Below, piece after piece: positions 9,459 through 19,034 of a stretch of 62,202 bases of DNA (the first letter of the stretch is position 1; each line of letters begins with the position of its first letter). The DNA lies in assembly GCF_017874215.1 (NCBI RefSeq), contig NZ_JAGGLB010000047.1:1-62202 (forward strand), in the 5' to 3' direction. Source of the stretch: Paenibacillus eucommiae (lineage in GTDB: Bacteria; Bacillota; Bacilli; Paenibacillales; NBRC-103111). The notes under the pieces are model-generated. The model ran no database searches, had not been told where the DNA came from, and saw nothing but the letters and a program-made list of their open reading frames with translations. Both the position numbers and the translations under genes were made by a program.

Positions 9459-10364
9459 TTATAACAAGCCCAATGTCCGAAAAAAATCATTCAGCTTTCC
9501 CATTTGTTCGTCTGTTAAACTATTATACGGCAGTCTTCTCCACCGTTCGGCCACGCCGAACAACTCCATTGAAGCATGAATGACCGCATCGAAGTCGGCT
9601 CCGATCGTTCCGACAAAGTCCATAAATGGAATGTCATACATATTGATGACCGCTATAGCTTCGTCTTGATTCCCAGCCTGCACAGCTGACCAATACCTGT
9701 GGGCAATTTCCGGCTTGAACCGCATGTAGATCGACAGATAAGCATCGACTCCATAAAGCAACGCATCCATATGATTTTCTTTGCGGCCCCCGGACAAAAA
9801 TAACCATTGCCCTTTCACCATGCTTGCCAGCCTGCGTCCATAGGCGCCGCATATGTCGTCCTTGACGGCTACGATATTGGCTTTTCGCTCCAGCAACGTC
9901 TTGACAACGGACAGCGGAACACTGACCCCGGGCCCCAATGCAGTGACAAGCATAACCGGCATTACATTGGCAACTTGTGCAAAGTGCTCGACTAGTGTAT
10001 CAGCCGTGCAGGAGTTTGCCCAATTCGGAGGTAGCGGCATATACATGTCGACGCCAATCTCCTTGCAATACTTCGCGAAGCGGACCGACTCGCCCGTCCA
10101 CCAGTTTCCCGCAGCGACAACCAGCTTGCGTCCCGCGTTCTGTTCCACAACGACCCGGGTCACTTCGGTGATTTCGCTGTCCGTCAAGATGCTGTACAAG
10201 CTATCCCCCCATGTAAGAAGAAGCGTGCCGCTATTGGCCGCAATGACAAATTCAACAATATTGCGCAGCGCCGGATAATCGATGCTGCCATCCCGCTTGA
10301 AGGGGGTACTAATCGATGCGATCGGCCCGGATAGAAGTTGCCTGACCCTGGAATTATCCTTCAT
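9459..10364 (-). CDS. DapA/NanA-family class I aldolase/lyase
   Basis: 301-residue member of the dihydrodipicolinate synthase / N-acetylneuraminate lyase family. The Schiff-base lysine is Lys168 in IVAVKDD. The usual substrate-binding GTTGE-like loop is altered (NSGTLLLTWGDS, about 44-55). The conserved Tyr of the YN(I/V)P motif is not seen: the corresponding stretch reads VMLVTALGPG, so the proton-relay tyrosine is replaced. Family enzymes cleave or form 2-oxo acids from pyruvate. Encoded downstream of the block 1 permeases and next to the sialidase-like gene, it may process the imported acidic sugar. The missing tyrosine argues for a non-canonical reaction. A weak AAGGA lies upstream of ATG 10364. 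Confidence 0.87.
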   Translation of the reverse strand: MKDNSRVRQLLSGPIASISTPFKRDGSIDYPALRNIVEFVIAANSGTLLLTWGDSLYSILTDSEITEVTRVVVEQNAGRKLVVAAGNWWTGESVRFAKYCKEIGVDMYMPLPPNWANSCTADTLVEHFAQVANVMPVMLVTALGPGVSVPLSVVKTLLERKANIVAVKDDICGAYGRRLASMVKGQWLFLSGGRKENHMDALLYGVDAYLSIYMRFKPEIAHRYWSAVQAGNQDEAIAVINMYDIPFMDFVGTIGADFDAVIHASMELFGVAERWRRLPYNSLTDEQMGKLNDFFRTLGLL

Positions 10365-10431
10365 GTTGGTGAATCATCCTTCTCTCATTTCATATTCTTT
10401 GAAGTTTATTCGCTAATACTTACTAGCGCCA

Positions 10432-11322
10432 TCAGCCTTTCAGCGAACCAGTCAAAACGCCTTTCACAAAGTGCTTCTGCAGAAAAGGATAGACGCACAC
10501 AATTGGCAGTGTCGTCACGATAATCATCGCCCCTTTCAAGCTCTGCGGTGTCGGTTTCGTTGCCAAGTCTACCATAATATCAACATTCAAATCTTGGCTC
10601 GTCATCGTCAGCACGATTTTACGCAGAAGTACCTGAACAGGAAATTTGTTCGCGTCGGAAATATAAATGACCGCATCAAACCAAGCGTTCCAATGGCCCA
10701 CAGCATAGAAAAGTCCGATCGTTGCAAAGGTCGGGAGGCTGAGCGGCACGACGATATGCGTTAAAATTTTAATTGGCGAAGCCCCATCGATTGTGGCGGC
10801 TTCCTCCAATCCTTCCGGTAATTGCGAGAAGAAATTTTTCATAATCAGCATATTCCAAGCGCTTATTAAACCAGGAATAATCATCACCCAGAACGAATTG
10901 GTCAGATGCAAATATTTCATCAGCAAATAACTGGGAATCAACCCGCCGTGAAACAGCATCGTAATAAATACGAATGTAATGAGCATATTTCTCCCGGGCA
11001 ACTGTTTGCGCGACAAGCCATAAGCAATCATCGCTGTGAATATGAGGTTGAGTGTTGTACCGATGACTACCCGGGCAATCGTAACTCCATATGCGTTATA
11101 TAGAATCGACCCTTGCGAGAGTAAAACCTCATAAGCGGTAAAATCGAATTTTTGCGGGACGAGAATGAAGCTCCCCCTGCGTATCAGTTCCGCTTCGCTG
11201 ACCATTGAAGTCGATAAGACGACAAGAAAGGGGAGAATAAATAACAATGCCAGAACGGTCAGCAGGGTGTAATTCGCTACCTGAAAAACCGTTTCTCCCG
11301 TTAAACCTTTTGCCCGATTCAA
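10432..11322 (-). CDS. Carbohydrate ABC transporter permease, LplC/YtcP type
   Basis: Inner-membrane permease, about 296 residues with about six TM helices. The EAA loop reads EEAATIDGASPIKILTHIVVPLS and the family C-terminus is VYPFLQKHFVKGVLTGSLKG. It pairs with the LplB-type permease encoded immediately upstream and the solute-binding lipoprotein before that, to import an oligosaccharide or aldouronate-like sugar. No ATPase gene is present; Lpl-type systems commonly share a distant MsmX-like ATPase. I prefer the TTG start at 11322 because GGGGGG lies six bases upstream; the frame is open to TTG 11340. First of the block 1 genes upstream of the aldolase. Confidence 0.92.
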   Translation of the reverse strand: MNRAKGLTGETVFQVANYTLLTVLALLFILPFLVVLSTSMVSEAELIRRGSFILVPQKFDFTAYEVLLSQGSILYNAYGVTIARVVIGTTLNLIFTAMIAYGLSRKQLPGRNMLITFVFITMLFHGGLIPSYLLMKYLHLTNSFWVMIIPGLISAWNMLIMKNFFSQLPEGLEEAATIDGASPIKILTHIVVPLSLPTFATIGLFYAVGHWNAWFDAVIYISDANKFPVQVLLRKIVLTMTSQDLNVDIMVDLATKPTPQSLKGAMIIVTTLPIVCVYPFLQKHFVKGVLTGSLKG

Positions 11323-11333
11323 ATGCAACCCCC

Positions 11334-12251
11334 CTACCAAATTCCTTCCTGATCGAGCTTCTTCGCCATATAGTTCGCGCTCAAGATCAGTACGACGGCA
11401 ATGACCGATTTGAACAACTCAATCGCCGCAGCGAATGAATACTGCATTTCGACCAAACCTTTGCGATATACATAAGTATCGATAATATCGGCTACTTCAT
11501 ATACAGGAGGGGAATACAGCAGAAAGACTTGTTCGAATCCGGCATTCATGATGCCGCCGATCGATAAGATAAACAAAATCACGACGATATGTCTGATTCC
11601 TGGCAACGTGATATGCCATATTTGTCTCATCCGGTTTGCTCCATCCACGCGGGCCGCTTCGTATAGTTGCGAATCGACTCCGGTGATGGCTGCCAAATAA
11701 ATAATCGTGCCCCACCCGATCTCTTTCCATATGCCGGTAACGACAAGGACCGACCTGAAATAGTCCGTGCTGCTCAAAAACATAATCGGTTGAAAACCCA
11801 GCTTCTGCAGCAAGTTGTTGACGAATCCGCCATCCGTTGTAAGCAGCGTCGTCGCCAGCCCGGCGACAACAACCATCGATAGAAAATGTGGCAAATAAGA
11901 GATCGTCTGCACAGTTCGTTTGAACATGATACTGCCCACTTCATTCATCAGTAAAGCCAGTACAATTGGTGCAGGAAATCCGAATATGAGCCGGTAAAAA
12001 CTAATGATCAACGTATTGCCGATAATATCCCAAAAGTAATACGAACCGATAAAGTTCCTGATATGCTTCAATCCGACCCATTCGGCGGAGAAAATGCCTT
12101 GCAACCCGTCAAAAGGCGCGATGTCTTTAAAGGCGATGATGATGCCGTACATCGGCGTATAGTGGAAAATAAGAAAATAAAGGACGCCAGGGAAAATAAG
12201 CGCATAATACAGCTTGTTCTTTCTGAACAATGTTACCGTTCGAGCGTGCAT
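11334..12251 (-). CDS. Carbohydrate ABC transporter permease, LplB/YteP type
   Basis: Inner-membrane permease, about 305 residues from ATG 12251 (GGAG 11 bases upstream). The frame is open to TTG 12368, but the family N-terminus (RKNKLYYALIFPGVLYFLIFHYTPMYG) starts just after the chosen ATG. The EAA motif reads YEAARVDGANRMRQIWHITLPGI. It forms the heterodimeric channel with the LplC-type partner 11 bp downstream, and is preceded by the solute-binding protein gene. Confidence 0.92.
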   Translation of the reverse strand: MHARTVTLFRKNKLYYALIFPGVLYFLIFHYTPMYGIIIAFKDIAPFDGLQGIFSAEWVGLKHIRNFIGSYYFWDIIGNTLIISFYRLIFGFPAPIVLALLMNEVGSIMFKRTVQTISYLPHFLSMVVVAGLATTLLTTDGGFVNNLLQKLGFQPIMFLSSTDYFRSVLVVTGIWKEIGWGTIIYLAAITGVDSQLYEAARVDGANRMRQIWHITLPGIRHIVVILFILSIGGIMNAGFEQVFLLYSPPVYEVADIIDTYVYRKGLVEMQYSFAAAIELFKSVIAVVLILSANYMAKKLDQEGIW

Positions 12252-12330
12252 GGGAAGATCATCTCCACTTCTGGCCAAGTCAAGGCTGCCCAATGTTGCT
12301 GCCGACGACAGCAACGATGCGCTGAAAACC

Positions 12331-13887
12331 TTATTTCGCAGCCTGGTATTCGGCTGTGTACGCTTCAATCCATTTGTCCAGCCCGGCTTTGTTCAACTCC
12401 TGGAGGAAATTATCATATTCGGCAATTGGCCTTGCCCCCATAATAAACTTGATCGTCTCCTGCTCAATCATCCGCGTGATGTCGTTAAGCGTGGGCACTT
12501 TCCCCGCAATAACTTTCGCATCGAATTTGTAATCGACATTGTAAAGGGCGGGTTTCTTCGTGTTTGTTGTGTTCGTAATTTGATTGGCATAATAATCGAA
12601 CACACTGGTAAGATCGGGATTGTTAGTTCGGAATTGAACAGTATAAGCATAAGTTCCGGCTGTGATTAAATCACCCAAATAATCGCGATTCAGCTGTTCA
12701 TAAATCCCCTTCTGCTTGTCAACCCATCTCCAATGTTTCCCCTCGATACCGAAATAGGCGAGCATATAGTTATCGAGGCTGCTATGCAGCCAGTTTATAT
12801 ATTTCATCGCCCCTTCCGGGTTTTTGGCATTTTTGTTGATCATATATCCGGTTCTGGTCACACCAGACATCGACATGATGTTGCCTTTCGGACCACGCAA
12901 CTGATCGGCCACAACATAATTGGCGTCAGGAGCGTTTTTCCGCAACGGGGCCAGATTCCCGAGCGTTCGCGAATGCCATTGGGCACTGCCTGCAACCCGG
13001 TTTTGCTTGATTAGTTCAATGACTTGTTCGGTATTTGTGGAGAATGACTCCTTGTATATATATCCTTTTTGATACCAGTCTGCCATTTTCACCAGAAATT
13101 CTTTGTATCCGGGGGCCAACACAGGTGGCTTCACTTTGCCGTCCGCATCGACCCAATTGCCGTAGCCGAAATCCAGCCAGCCAGCAGCGAGTGAATTATT
13201 TAGTTCATCGAGACTCGTAAGCAGCGGGATCGTCTGGCCGTTCCCCGCCGGATCTTTTTCCTTGAACGCTTTCAATATTTGTTCCAGCTCGTCAATCGTT
13301 TTGGGCATTTGCAAATTTAATTCTTTCAACCAATCATCACGCAACAGGACTGCATTGCCTGCCAAAGGCGGAACTTCGGGAATTGCCCATATTTTCCCAT
13401 CCTCCGTCGCCATCGCTTCCCAACCGCCGGCCCAGTCATTCGGCCATAGCTTTTTGGAGTTTTGTCCATATTTGTCTAACAAATCATTAAGCGGCATCGC
13501 AGCGCCCATCGTTTGGTGAACGGTCATACTGCCTTTGAAGATGTCGAGCGGCTCATTGGAAGCAAGCAAAATATTTAATTTATCGTCTTCCGATCCCTTC
13601 GGCGGAATAATGGATATGATCTCGATGCCGATCTTGTCGATGATGACTTTTCGCACTTCTTCGATCGCTTCCGGCTTACTTGTGTCTGTCGTTGCCGTTA
13701 GATTGCCAAGGTTGGAATACAAGTACACCTTTTCAACCTTTTTGGGTGCTACGCTTGGGGCTTGGCTGCTGTTTCCTGTAGCTGCCGGGGTGCTGCTGGA
13801 CGAGCTTGTCGATTTATTCGACGAACAGCCCAGAGCGGCAACAGCTAACAAACTAATGATCAATGCGGCAGTAAGCCATTTTTTCAT
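12331..13887 (-). CDS. Extracellular solute-binding lipoprotein, LplA type
   Basis: 518-residue substrate-binding lipoprotein. The signal peptide ends in the lipobox AALGC (Cys21), followed by a Ser/Thr/Pro-rich linker that tethers it to the membrane. The body has family-1 binding-protein features (a long EEVRKVIIDKIG N-lobe start, WAIPEVPP and MYWINW-like segments). It captures the sugar for the two permeases encoded downstream. The start is ATG 13887. A partial catabolite-response-like site lies 35 bp upstream, and a sensor-AraC regulator gene follows on the same strand further upstream, so both glucose repression and specific induction are plausible. Confidence 0.92.
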   Translation of the reverse strand: MKKWLTAALIISLLAVAALGCSSNKSTSSSSSTPAATGNSSQAPSVAPKKVEKVYLYSNLGNLTATTDTSKPEAIEEVRKVIIDKIGIEIISIIPPKGSEDDKLNILLASNEPLDIFKGSMTVHQTMGAAMPLNDLLDKYGQNSKKLWPNDWAGGWEAMATEDGKIWAIPEVPPLAGNAVLLRDDWLKELNLQMPKTIDELEQILKAFKEKDPAGNGQTIPLLTSLDELNNSLAAGWLDFGYGNWVDADGKVKPPVLAPGYKEFLVKMADWYQKGYIYKESFSTNTEQVIELIKQNRVAGSAQWHSRTLGNLAPLRKNAPDANYVVADQLRGPKGNIMSMSGVTRTGYMINKNAKNPEGAMKYINWLHSSLDNYMLAYFGIEGKHWRWVDKQKGIYEQLNRDYLGDLITAGTYAYTVQFRTNNPDLTSVFDYYANQITNTTNTKKPALYNVDYKFDAKVIAGKVPTLNDITRMIEQETIKFIMGARPIAEYDNFLQELNKAGLDKWIEAYTAEYQAAK

Positions 13888-13921
13888 GTTCTAACATACC
13901 CCTCTAATGTTTCGATGTAAT

Positions 13922-13936
13922 GGAGCGCTTTCAATA
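13922..13936 (-). promoter_or_regulatory. Partial cre-like site upstream of block 1 operon
   Basis: On the minus strand the sequence reads TTGAAAGCGCTCCA, matching the left half and core of the CcpA cre consensus TGWAANCGNTNWCA but diverging on the right. The same GAAAGCGCT core lies upstream of the block 2 operon. A real CcpA site is possible but not certain. Confidence 0.35.
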
Positions 13937-14073
13937 TCAGCTTCTTGACAATCATGCCGGCCGGCGGATTGAAGTCTGATACTCATATTGTAGCCCCCTG
14001 TGAAGATATACGAAATCAGCAAAGTCATGATATGGATAGTGATTTTATTGAACACATCATAATAGTGACACTT

Positions 14074-16503
14074 TTACTCTCTTGTAGTATTCTTCGTTTC
14101 ATGCATTTTCCGGTACTCTCCCGGAGTCACGCCCGTCACTTCCTTGAACACCCTGATGAAATAATTGGTTGTATGATACCCGATGCGCTGACCGATCTCC
14201 TTAATCATCAGATTCGTCTCGATCAGTAGCTTCTTCGCATATTCGACCCGTGCCGCCATCGCATAATCGGAGAACGATTGTCCCGTATGCTCCTTGAAGA
14301 TGCGGCTCAGATAGGAAGGGCTTAACTGCAGTTGTTCAGCGACTGACGCGAGTGAGATGTTGTCATGAAATTCCTTGGTCAACAGGTGAATCGCTTGCTG
14401 AACGTACTTGTTGTTTTTATCGACAAAGGCTTTTCCGATATAAGTGGTCAGTTGAACGATAATGTCGTCGAACCATATCCGAATATCCTCCACCTCGTCC
14501 TTGCGCAGCAACGCATCATACAAATTCGTTTGTCGCTGCAATACTTTATTAATGTCGAGCCGAAGCCCGCTTGCCGACTCCATCAAACTGCCAAGCAGAC
14601 GAATAAATGCTTGCTGCACTTGGCGAAAATCCACTTTATGATGCTGCGCTTTTATATCTTTGACCATTTCGGCAAGCATATGCTTTGCTTGCTCCGCTTC
14701 ACCGTTCACAACATAACTGTTTAACGCGATTTCTTTATCTCTCGGATAGTCCAGCACGGGTATGTCCTTCAGTCTGGCATCTTCGATATAAATGACATCC
14801 ATGTCCCCGGACACGATTCGATAGCGGAGCGCTTCCTTGGCCTGTTCGAACACCTTGGGTAAGTCTCTTAATTGATGACAATACCCCCCAATGCCAATGG
14901 TGCCGTTAATGCCTGGCAATGTCTTGATATCCTGAACGATGCGGTCGGCTAATCCGAACATGGCCGTTAACTGACTAGGATCGCAGTTGATGATCACAAC
15001 AAAAAGCTCATCGATCAACTCGGTTACAATACGATTATTTCCGGCAGGGATGTTGGCATCGATGATGTCTGCAATACGCAGCTTGTTGAGATGAATGCGC
15101 TCGACATCCATTACTTCCCGTTCTTTCACCGAAACGACCATCAGCAACAGACCTTCGAGTTCGATTCGCACATTCAGCATACGCATCCGTTCGGCAATCT
15201 CTTCGCGGCTGAGGGTATTATTACGCAGCAACGAGTGAATGAACATCTTCTTATAGGCCGGCAAGCTTTCTTGCAGCCGCGCTTGTAAATTCGTCCGTTC
15301 CTCGAACGCTTCCTGCAAGCTGCTATGAATCAGCTTCAATTCACCGATCGAGCGATTGCGCTGCGGATATTCGCCCGTATCATCGTTGTTACGTTTGATA
15401 AAGGAGAGCAGATGGAAAATGGGATTATAGATGTTTCTTGACGTGACAAATACGAGCAGCGCTGTCGCCGCGATCAACAATACGGCAGTAAATGTAATCA
15501 ATTTCTTAATTTTGGTTACGCTTACGTAAAGATCGTCGATGGCAATAGCGCTAATAAATGTCCAGCCCAACAGCTCTGAGTTCATCTGGGTAACAAAGCT
15601 CCGATTGCCGGAAAGTTCCACTTCATAAGAATGTTGTGCACCTTCTTTGATGTTCCTCTGCAGAACCGGGTGTTTGCTTATTGTTACGTTTATTTCGTTG
15701 CCACGATCATTGAACATGAGCTGTCCGCTTTCGGATAATACAAAAACGGTATGGTTGCCATCGCGAAAAAATTTCTGAAAAATATCGCTGCAGAGCTTTT
15801 CCACATCCAGATTGACTGCGATGTAATTATTCGTCGTAGGCGTCGGATAAATGACGGATATCACCTGTTTGAAATTGCCCTCTTTTTGCCGGGCTTCACG
15901 GATTTCACTGATTGCCGGATAGACATGGATTCCTTCCGTACTCAGGCTCCAGTCATTATCATGGAACGAATCTTTCTTATACTGCATTCCCCCGGTTAAA
16001 ACGATGTTTTTGGCATTGTCGTAAAAATAAACCGATTGAATGAATTCATTCGAATTCCTCAGCACATCCAAATACCACTGTGCCTTCGATTTGCTGTTCA
16101 AATACATATGAAGATTACGCAAATCGTCCGTGTTGTAATCACCGGTAAGCGACTCGTAGTAACTTCCCAGCGTAAAAATTTCAAACTCCTTGATCGTCCC
16201 GTCCAGAACCGTCTGCTGAAAACTGTTGGTGATCTGTCTAATGATCAGTTCCATCGCATTGGCCGTTTGTTTCAAGTACGCCTCATTGGTTGTTTGCAAT
16301 TCTTTCTGCATCACTTGCGTGGTGTTGCGGTACAAGATAAAACTGATTATTAATATGGGCAGCAGGGCGACAAGCGAGGTGTAAATAAGTAATTTAAAGT
16401 AAAAGTTCCTTTTCATAACAAAACCGAACAACTTGTTTAGAATTGTCCCCCCCCCCTTTGTCAATAAGCTCAGCATGAATAATTGGGAATAGACCCCATT
16501 CAA
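14074..16503 (-). CDS. Membrane sensor + AraC-type transcription regulator
   Basis: 809 codons. An N-terminal TM helix (KLLIYTSLVALLPILIISFILY) is followed by a Cache-like extracytoplasmic region of about 270 residues, a second TM (ITFTAVLLIAATALLVFV), a cytoplasmic linker, and a C-terminal AraC double HTH (LQLSPSYLSRIFKEHTGQS and IGYHTTNYFIRVFKEVTG). Proteins of this YtdP-like type directly couple sugar sensing to activation of an adjacent Lpl transporter, here the block 1 operon, which begins 186 bp downstream. The start is unclear. TTG 16503 has AGGA nearby, but the frame from there crosses a run of ten G (16447-16456), which would make the gene phase-variable. A start after the G run (for example ATG 16416) would avoid that, with the G run acting as an imperfect ribosome site. 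Confidence 0.88.
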   Translation of the reverse strand: MNGVYSQLFMLSLLTKGGGTILNKLFGFVMKRNFYFKLLIYTSLVALLPILIISFILYRNTTQVMQKELQTTNEAYLKQTANAMELIIRQITNSFQQTVLDGTIKEFEIFTLGSYYESLTGDYNTDDLRNLHMYLNSKSKAQWYLDVLRNSNEFIQSVYFYDNAKNIVLTGGMQYKKDSFHDNDWSLSTEGIHVYPAISEIREARQKEGNFKQVISVIYPTPTTNNYIAVNLDVEKLCSDIFQKFFRDGNHTVFVLSESGQLMFNDRGNEINVTISKHPVLQRNIKEGAQHSYEVELSGNRSFVTQMNSELLGWTFISAIAIDDLYVSVTKIKKLITFTAVLLIAATALLVFVTSRNIYNPIFHLLSFIKRNNDDTGEYPQRNRSIGELKLIHSSLQEAFEERTNLQARLQESLPAYKKMFIHSLLRNNTLSREEIAERMRMLNVRIELEGLLLMVVSVKEREVMDVERIHLNKLRIADIIDANIPAGNNRIVTELIDELFVVIINCDPSQLTAMFGLADRIVQDIKTLPGINGTIGIGGYCHQLRDLPKVFEQAKEALRYRIVSGDMDVIYIEDARLKDIPVLDYPRDKEIALNSYVVNGEAEQAKHMLAEMVKDIKAQHHKVDFRQVQQAFIRLLGSLMESASGLRLDINKVLQRQTNLYDALLRKDEVEDIRIWFDDIIVQLTTYIGKAFVDKNNKYVQQAIHLLTKEFHDNISLASVAEQLQLSPSYLSRIFKEHTGQSFSDYAMAARVEYAKKLLIETNLMIKEIGQRIGYHTTNYFIRVFKEVTGVTPGEYRKMHETKNTTRE

Positions 16504-16600
16504 TCATTTCCTAATACCCGTAACGATACGAAGACGCATTGCTCGACCCGAATGTGGACGCTGTAACCTATCCAAGACAGTGCTGCTGCATGCGTAGCAA

Positions 16601-17265
16601 GCCATTAGCGCAATGAAAGCCGGCAAGCATGTTTTGTCTGAGGTTTAGGCTGCCCATACATTGGAGGATTGCTGGGAACTCGTAGAAACCGTAGAACAGA
16701 CGGGTATGACTAATATGATGGCCGAAAATTTCTGCTATAGCAGAACGAATATAATGGTCAGGCATATGGTAGAGACAGGAGCATTCGGAGAGCTGACCCA
16801 TGCAGAATGCGGTTATGGACACGACGTTCGCAACTCAACTCATGATTCAAATGGCAATTTGCTTTGGAGAGGAAAGCTGCTGCAGCACTATAATGGCAAC
16901 AATTATCCTCCCCATTCTTTGGAGCCGGTGTCACAGTGGCTGGGCATCAATCGCAGCGATTCCTTTGATTACATCATGACAATCGTATCCAAGACAGCTT
17001 ACCAGAGCGGCTATTTCAATGAAATATTCGGGCCCTCTCATCCCGGGGCACAGCCTGATTATTGGAAACAGGGGATTCCTGCCTCTCTTTGATTCGTACA
17101 AAACAAGGGATTACGATCTATTTGCGTAATGACTTTTCTTCTCCACGTCCTTGCAATTACTTAAATTACGAGCTGCAAGGAACGAAGGGGGCGTTTGAAG
17201 ACGAAAGCTATTACAGGCTTCAATGTTTCTTGCATAATTCCTTTTCTCCAATATTCCTTTGCTAA
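16601..17265 (+). pseudogene. Gfo/Idh/MocA oxidoreductase (GH109-like), decayed
   Basis: Plus-strand remnant, the only gene-like sequence on this strand in the first 31 kb. From 16601 it reads AISAMKAGKHVLSEV, then an in-frame TAG at 16646-16648, then AAHTLEDCWELVETVEQTG and the family segments MMAENFCYSR, GELTHAECGYGHD and NNYPPHSLEPVSQWLGINRSD. These resemble Gfo/Idh proteins of the GH109 alpha-N-acetylgalactosaminidase kind. A frameshift near 17070 moves the frame to RTKQGITIYLRNDFSSPRP, and homology ends by about 17220. The NAD-binding N-terminus is missing or unreadable. At least one stop, one frameshift and truncation at both ends make it a clear pseudogene. Confidence 0.8.
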
Positions 17266-17563
17266 ATCAAACCCGATTTCAGCTGGATAAGGCGTGACCC
17301 AAAATCACATAAAGTAATGATCCGGCCAAAAAAGGTCAATAGTCCGATAGGATCAACCCAAACTGGAGAAGGCATCGAAGAGGCTAGTCACTGGTGCAGC
17401 TAAACATACCATCTAAATTTCTCGTAATGTCATAATGACATGCGATATCAAAGGTATCTAATCCTCTGTAAATAATTTGGAAAAGAGGATCTACTTCCGG
17501 TAGATTTCGGAAAAGTTCACGGCACGTAGCGATATCCGTCGTTTTGATGCCTGTGTAACGGCC
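17266..17563. other. Intergenic stretch, possible unidentified remnant
   Basis: No promoter or terminator recognised. On the minus strand a 57-codon open stretch (about 17556-17384) reads with protein-like composition (YTGIKTTDIATCREL, FDIACHYDITRN) but has no start codon I trust and matches no family I can name. It may be another decayed gene piece within this rearranged zone. Confidence 0.3.
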
Positions 17564-17914
17564 CTATATGCCAACCAAACTTCTAATCATAAGCAAATCT
17601 GCTTTTTTTATTTTTTCTGCAAGAGGTCTTAAGTCGGAATCAAACACTTTTTCTCCGAATGTCTTAGGGATATCAAGAAGCAATGGCTGATTATAGATAA
17701 AGGTATCCAAAGGAAGTTCGGAAAGCCGCGGTCCCTTATCATTAAAATGTTTTGCGCCATCCATATGAGAACCAAAATGATTATGAAGCGTTATGATATA
17801 TTGATTCGCAACTTCACCTTTCGAGATCAAGGTCGAGGGTTCCGTTTTCATCTTAAAGTTACCCGGCCAACCAGGATCATGCTCAGATAGCGGATAAGAC
17901 AGTATTTCAAACAT
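17564..17914 (-). pseudogene. Truncated cyclase-family hydrolase (second copy)
   Basis: The N-terminal 110 residues parallel the intact cyclase-family gene at 4651-5328 (DPGWPGNFKMKTEPS, HNHFGSHMDGAKHFNDKGPRLSELP) and keep the HFGSHMDG metal motif and a good ribosome site (GGGAG) before ATG 17914. The frame ends at residue 116, where the intact protein has about 110 more residues. Follows the intact SDR by 20 bp. A truncated, probably inactive paralogue in the second copy of this gene set. Confidence 0.85.
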
Positions 17915-17934
17915 CTATATCTCTCCCTTCATAG

Positions 17935-18699
17935 TCACAATGCAGTATAACCGCCATCTACCATCAGATCAGCTCCGGTAATAAAGGTTGCGTCATCGGA
18001 TGCCAGGAATGCCACTGCTGCTGCCACTTCTTCCGGCCGTCCTTGTCTTCCGAGGATATGAAGTCCTGAAACTCTTTCATTCTCCAACTGGACATCAAGT
18101 CCGAATTTCATGCAGTAACTATCAAACGCTTTCGTCCAAATATATCCGGGACAAACCGTATTGACCCGAATTGAATAAGGTGCCAAGTCAATGGCCCAGC
18201 ACTTGGTAAGCCCTCTAATTGCAAATTTTGTTGCATTATAAGTAGCATAATGAGCTTGACCCACATATCCGCTAATGGAAGAAATATTGACAATCGATCC
18301 TTGAACTTTTTTGCACAGCAATGGAAGGGCATATTTGGTTATTAAGGAGGTTCCGACAATATTGATATCGGTTATTTGCTTCCATTCCTCTACTGTCGCT
18401 TCGACACCTTTGAATACAAATACAGCTGCGTTATTGACTAATATATCCAAGCTGGAGGAATGCTCTTGAATTTTTTTAAAAACCGCTTGGACCTGAATTT
18501 CGTCAGAAATATCAATTTGTTCGAAATACACCTTATGATTAGTATGATGTTGAATATTGACAGCAATATCTTTGCCTTCTTCAGCAAGATCCAATATCCA
18601 AACAGTTACTCCTTCCACACTTAATCTGCAGGCTATCGCTTCCCCCAGTCCTTGGGCTCCTCCAGTCACAACAGCTACTTTGCCCTGCAATCCTCTCAT
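17935..18699 (-). CDS. SDR-family oxidoreductase (intact second copy)
   Basis: 254-residue classical SDR: VTGGAQGLGEAI cofactor motif, LVNNAAVFV, catalytic Ser in NISSISG, and Tyr-x3-Lys in YATYNATKFA, with IRVNTVCPGYIWT and the C-terminal ITGADLMVDGGYTAL. It is the full-length relative of the truncated gene at 6197-6739 and shows what that gene lost. The start ATG overlaps the stop of the dehydrogenase fragment (ATGA), as in block 1. Its flanking partners here are both truncated, so it may be an isolated survivor; whether it is still expressed depends on read-through from the block 2 operon. Confidence 0.9.
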   Translation of the reverse strand: MRGLQGKVAVVTGGAQGLGEAIACRLSVEGVTVWILDLAEEGKDIAVNIQHHTNHKVYFEQIDISDEIQVQAVFKKIQEHSSSLDILVNNAAVFVFKGVEATVEEWKQITDINIVGTSLITKYALPLLCKKVQGSIVNISSISGYVGQAHYATYNATKFAIRGLTKCWAIDLAPYSIRVNTVCPGYIWTKAFDSYCMKFGLDVQLENERVSGLHILGRQGRPEEVAAAVAFLASDDATFITGADLMVDGGYTAL

Positions 18700-19034
18700 C
18701 GATTATCCTCCTTCGTTAAATAAAAGAACTGAGTATCAATCTTGTTTACGATATGTTTCGGCTTGTCTCCGTTAAACAACCTGTAAATCTCCATGGCTGC
18801 AAATTGTTGCAACCGTACAAGAGAATCTTCGGAGTACCACGCACAGTGGCTGGTGATCAAACATTGATTCAGCTTCAACAATGGATGTTGTGGAGAGATT
18901 GGTTCCTCTTCCAATACATCAAGTGCAGCACCAGCAATCTGTTGGGTTATTAAAGCTATTTCTAATGCTTCCACAACCACTACTCCACCTCTTGAAGTAT
19001 TGATCAGGAAGGAAGACTCCTTCATCTTAGACAT
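18696..19034 (-). pseudogene. C-terminal fragment of 2-hydroxyacid dehydrogenase
   Basis: The last about 110 residues of a paralogue of the gene at 6736-7740: FLINTSRGGVVV, DVLEEEPISPQHPLL, LITSHCAWYSEDS. The NAD-binding domain is gone. At about 19034 it is joined to the beginning of a different gene, the glycoside-hydrolase-like N-terminus at 19035-19096, marking a deletion breakpoint. Confidence 0.88.

Noticed and set aside
16568..16822. 84-codon minus-strand frame
   Set aside because: It is the shadow of the plus-strand Gfo/Idh pseudogene, which has clear family motifs.
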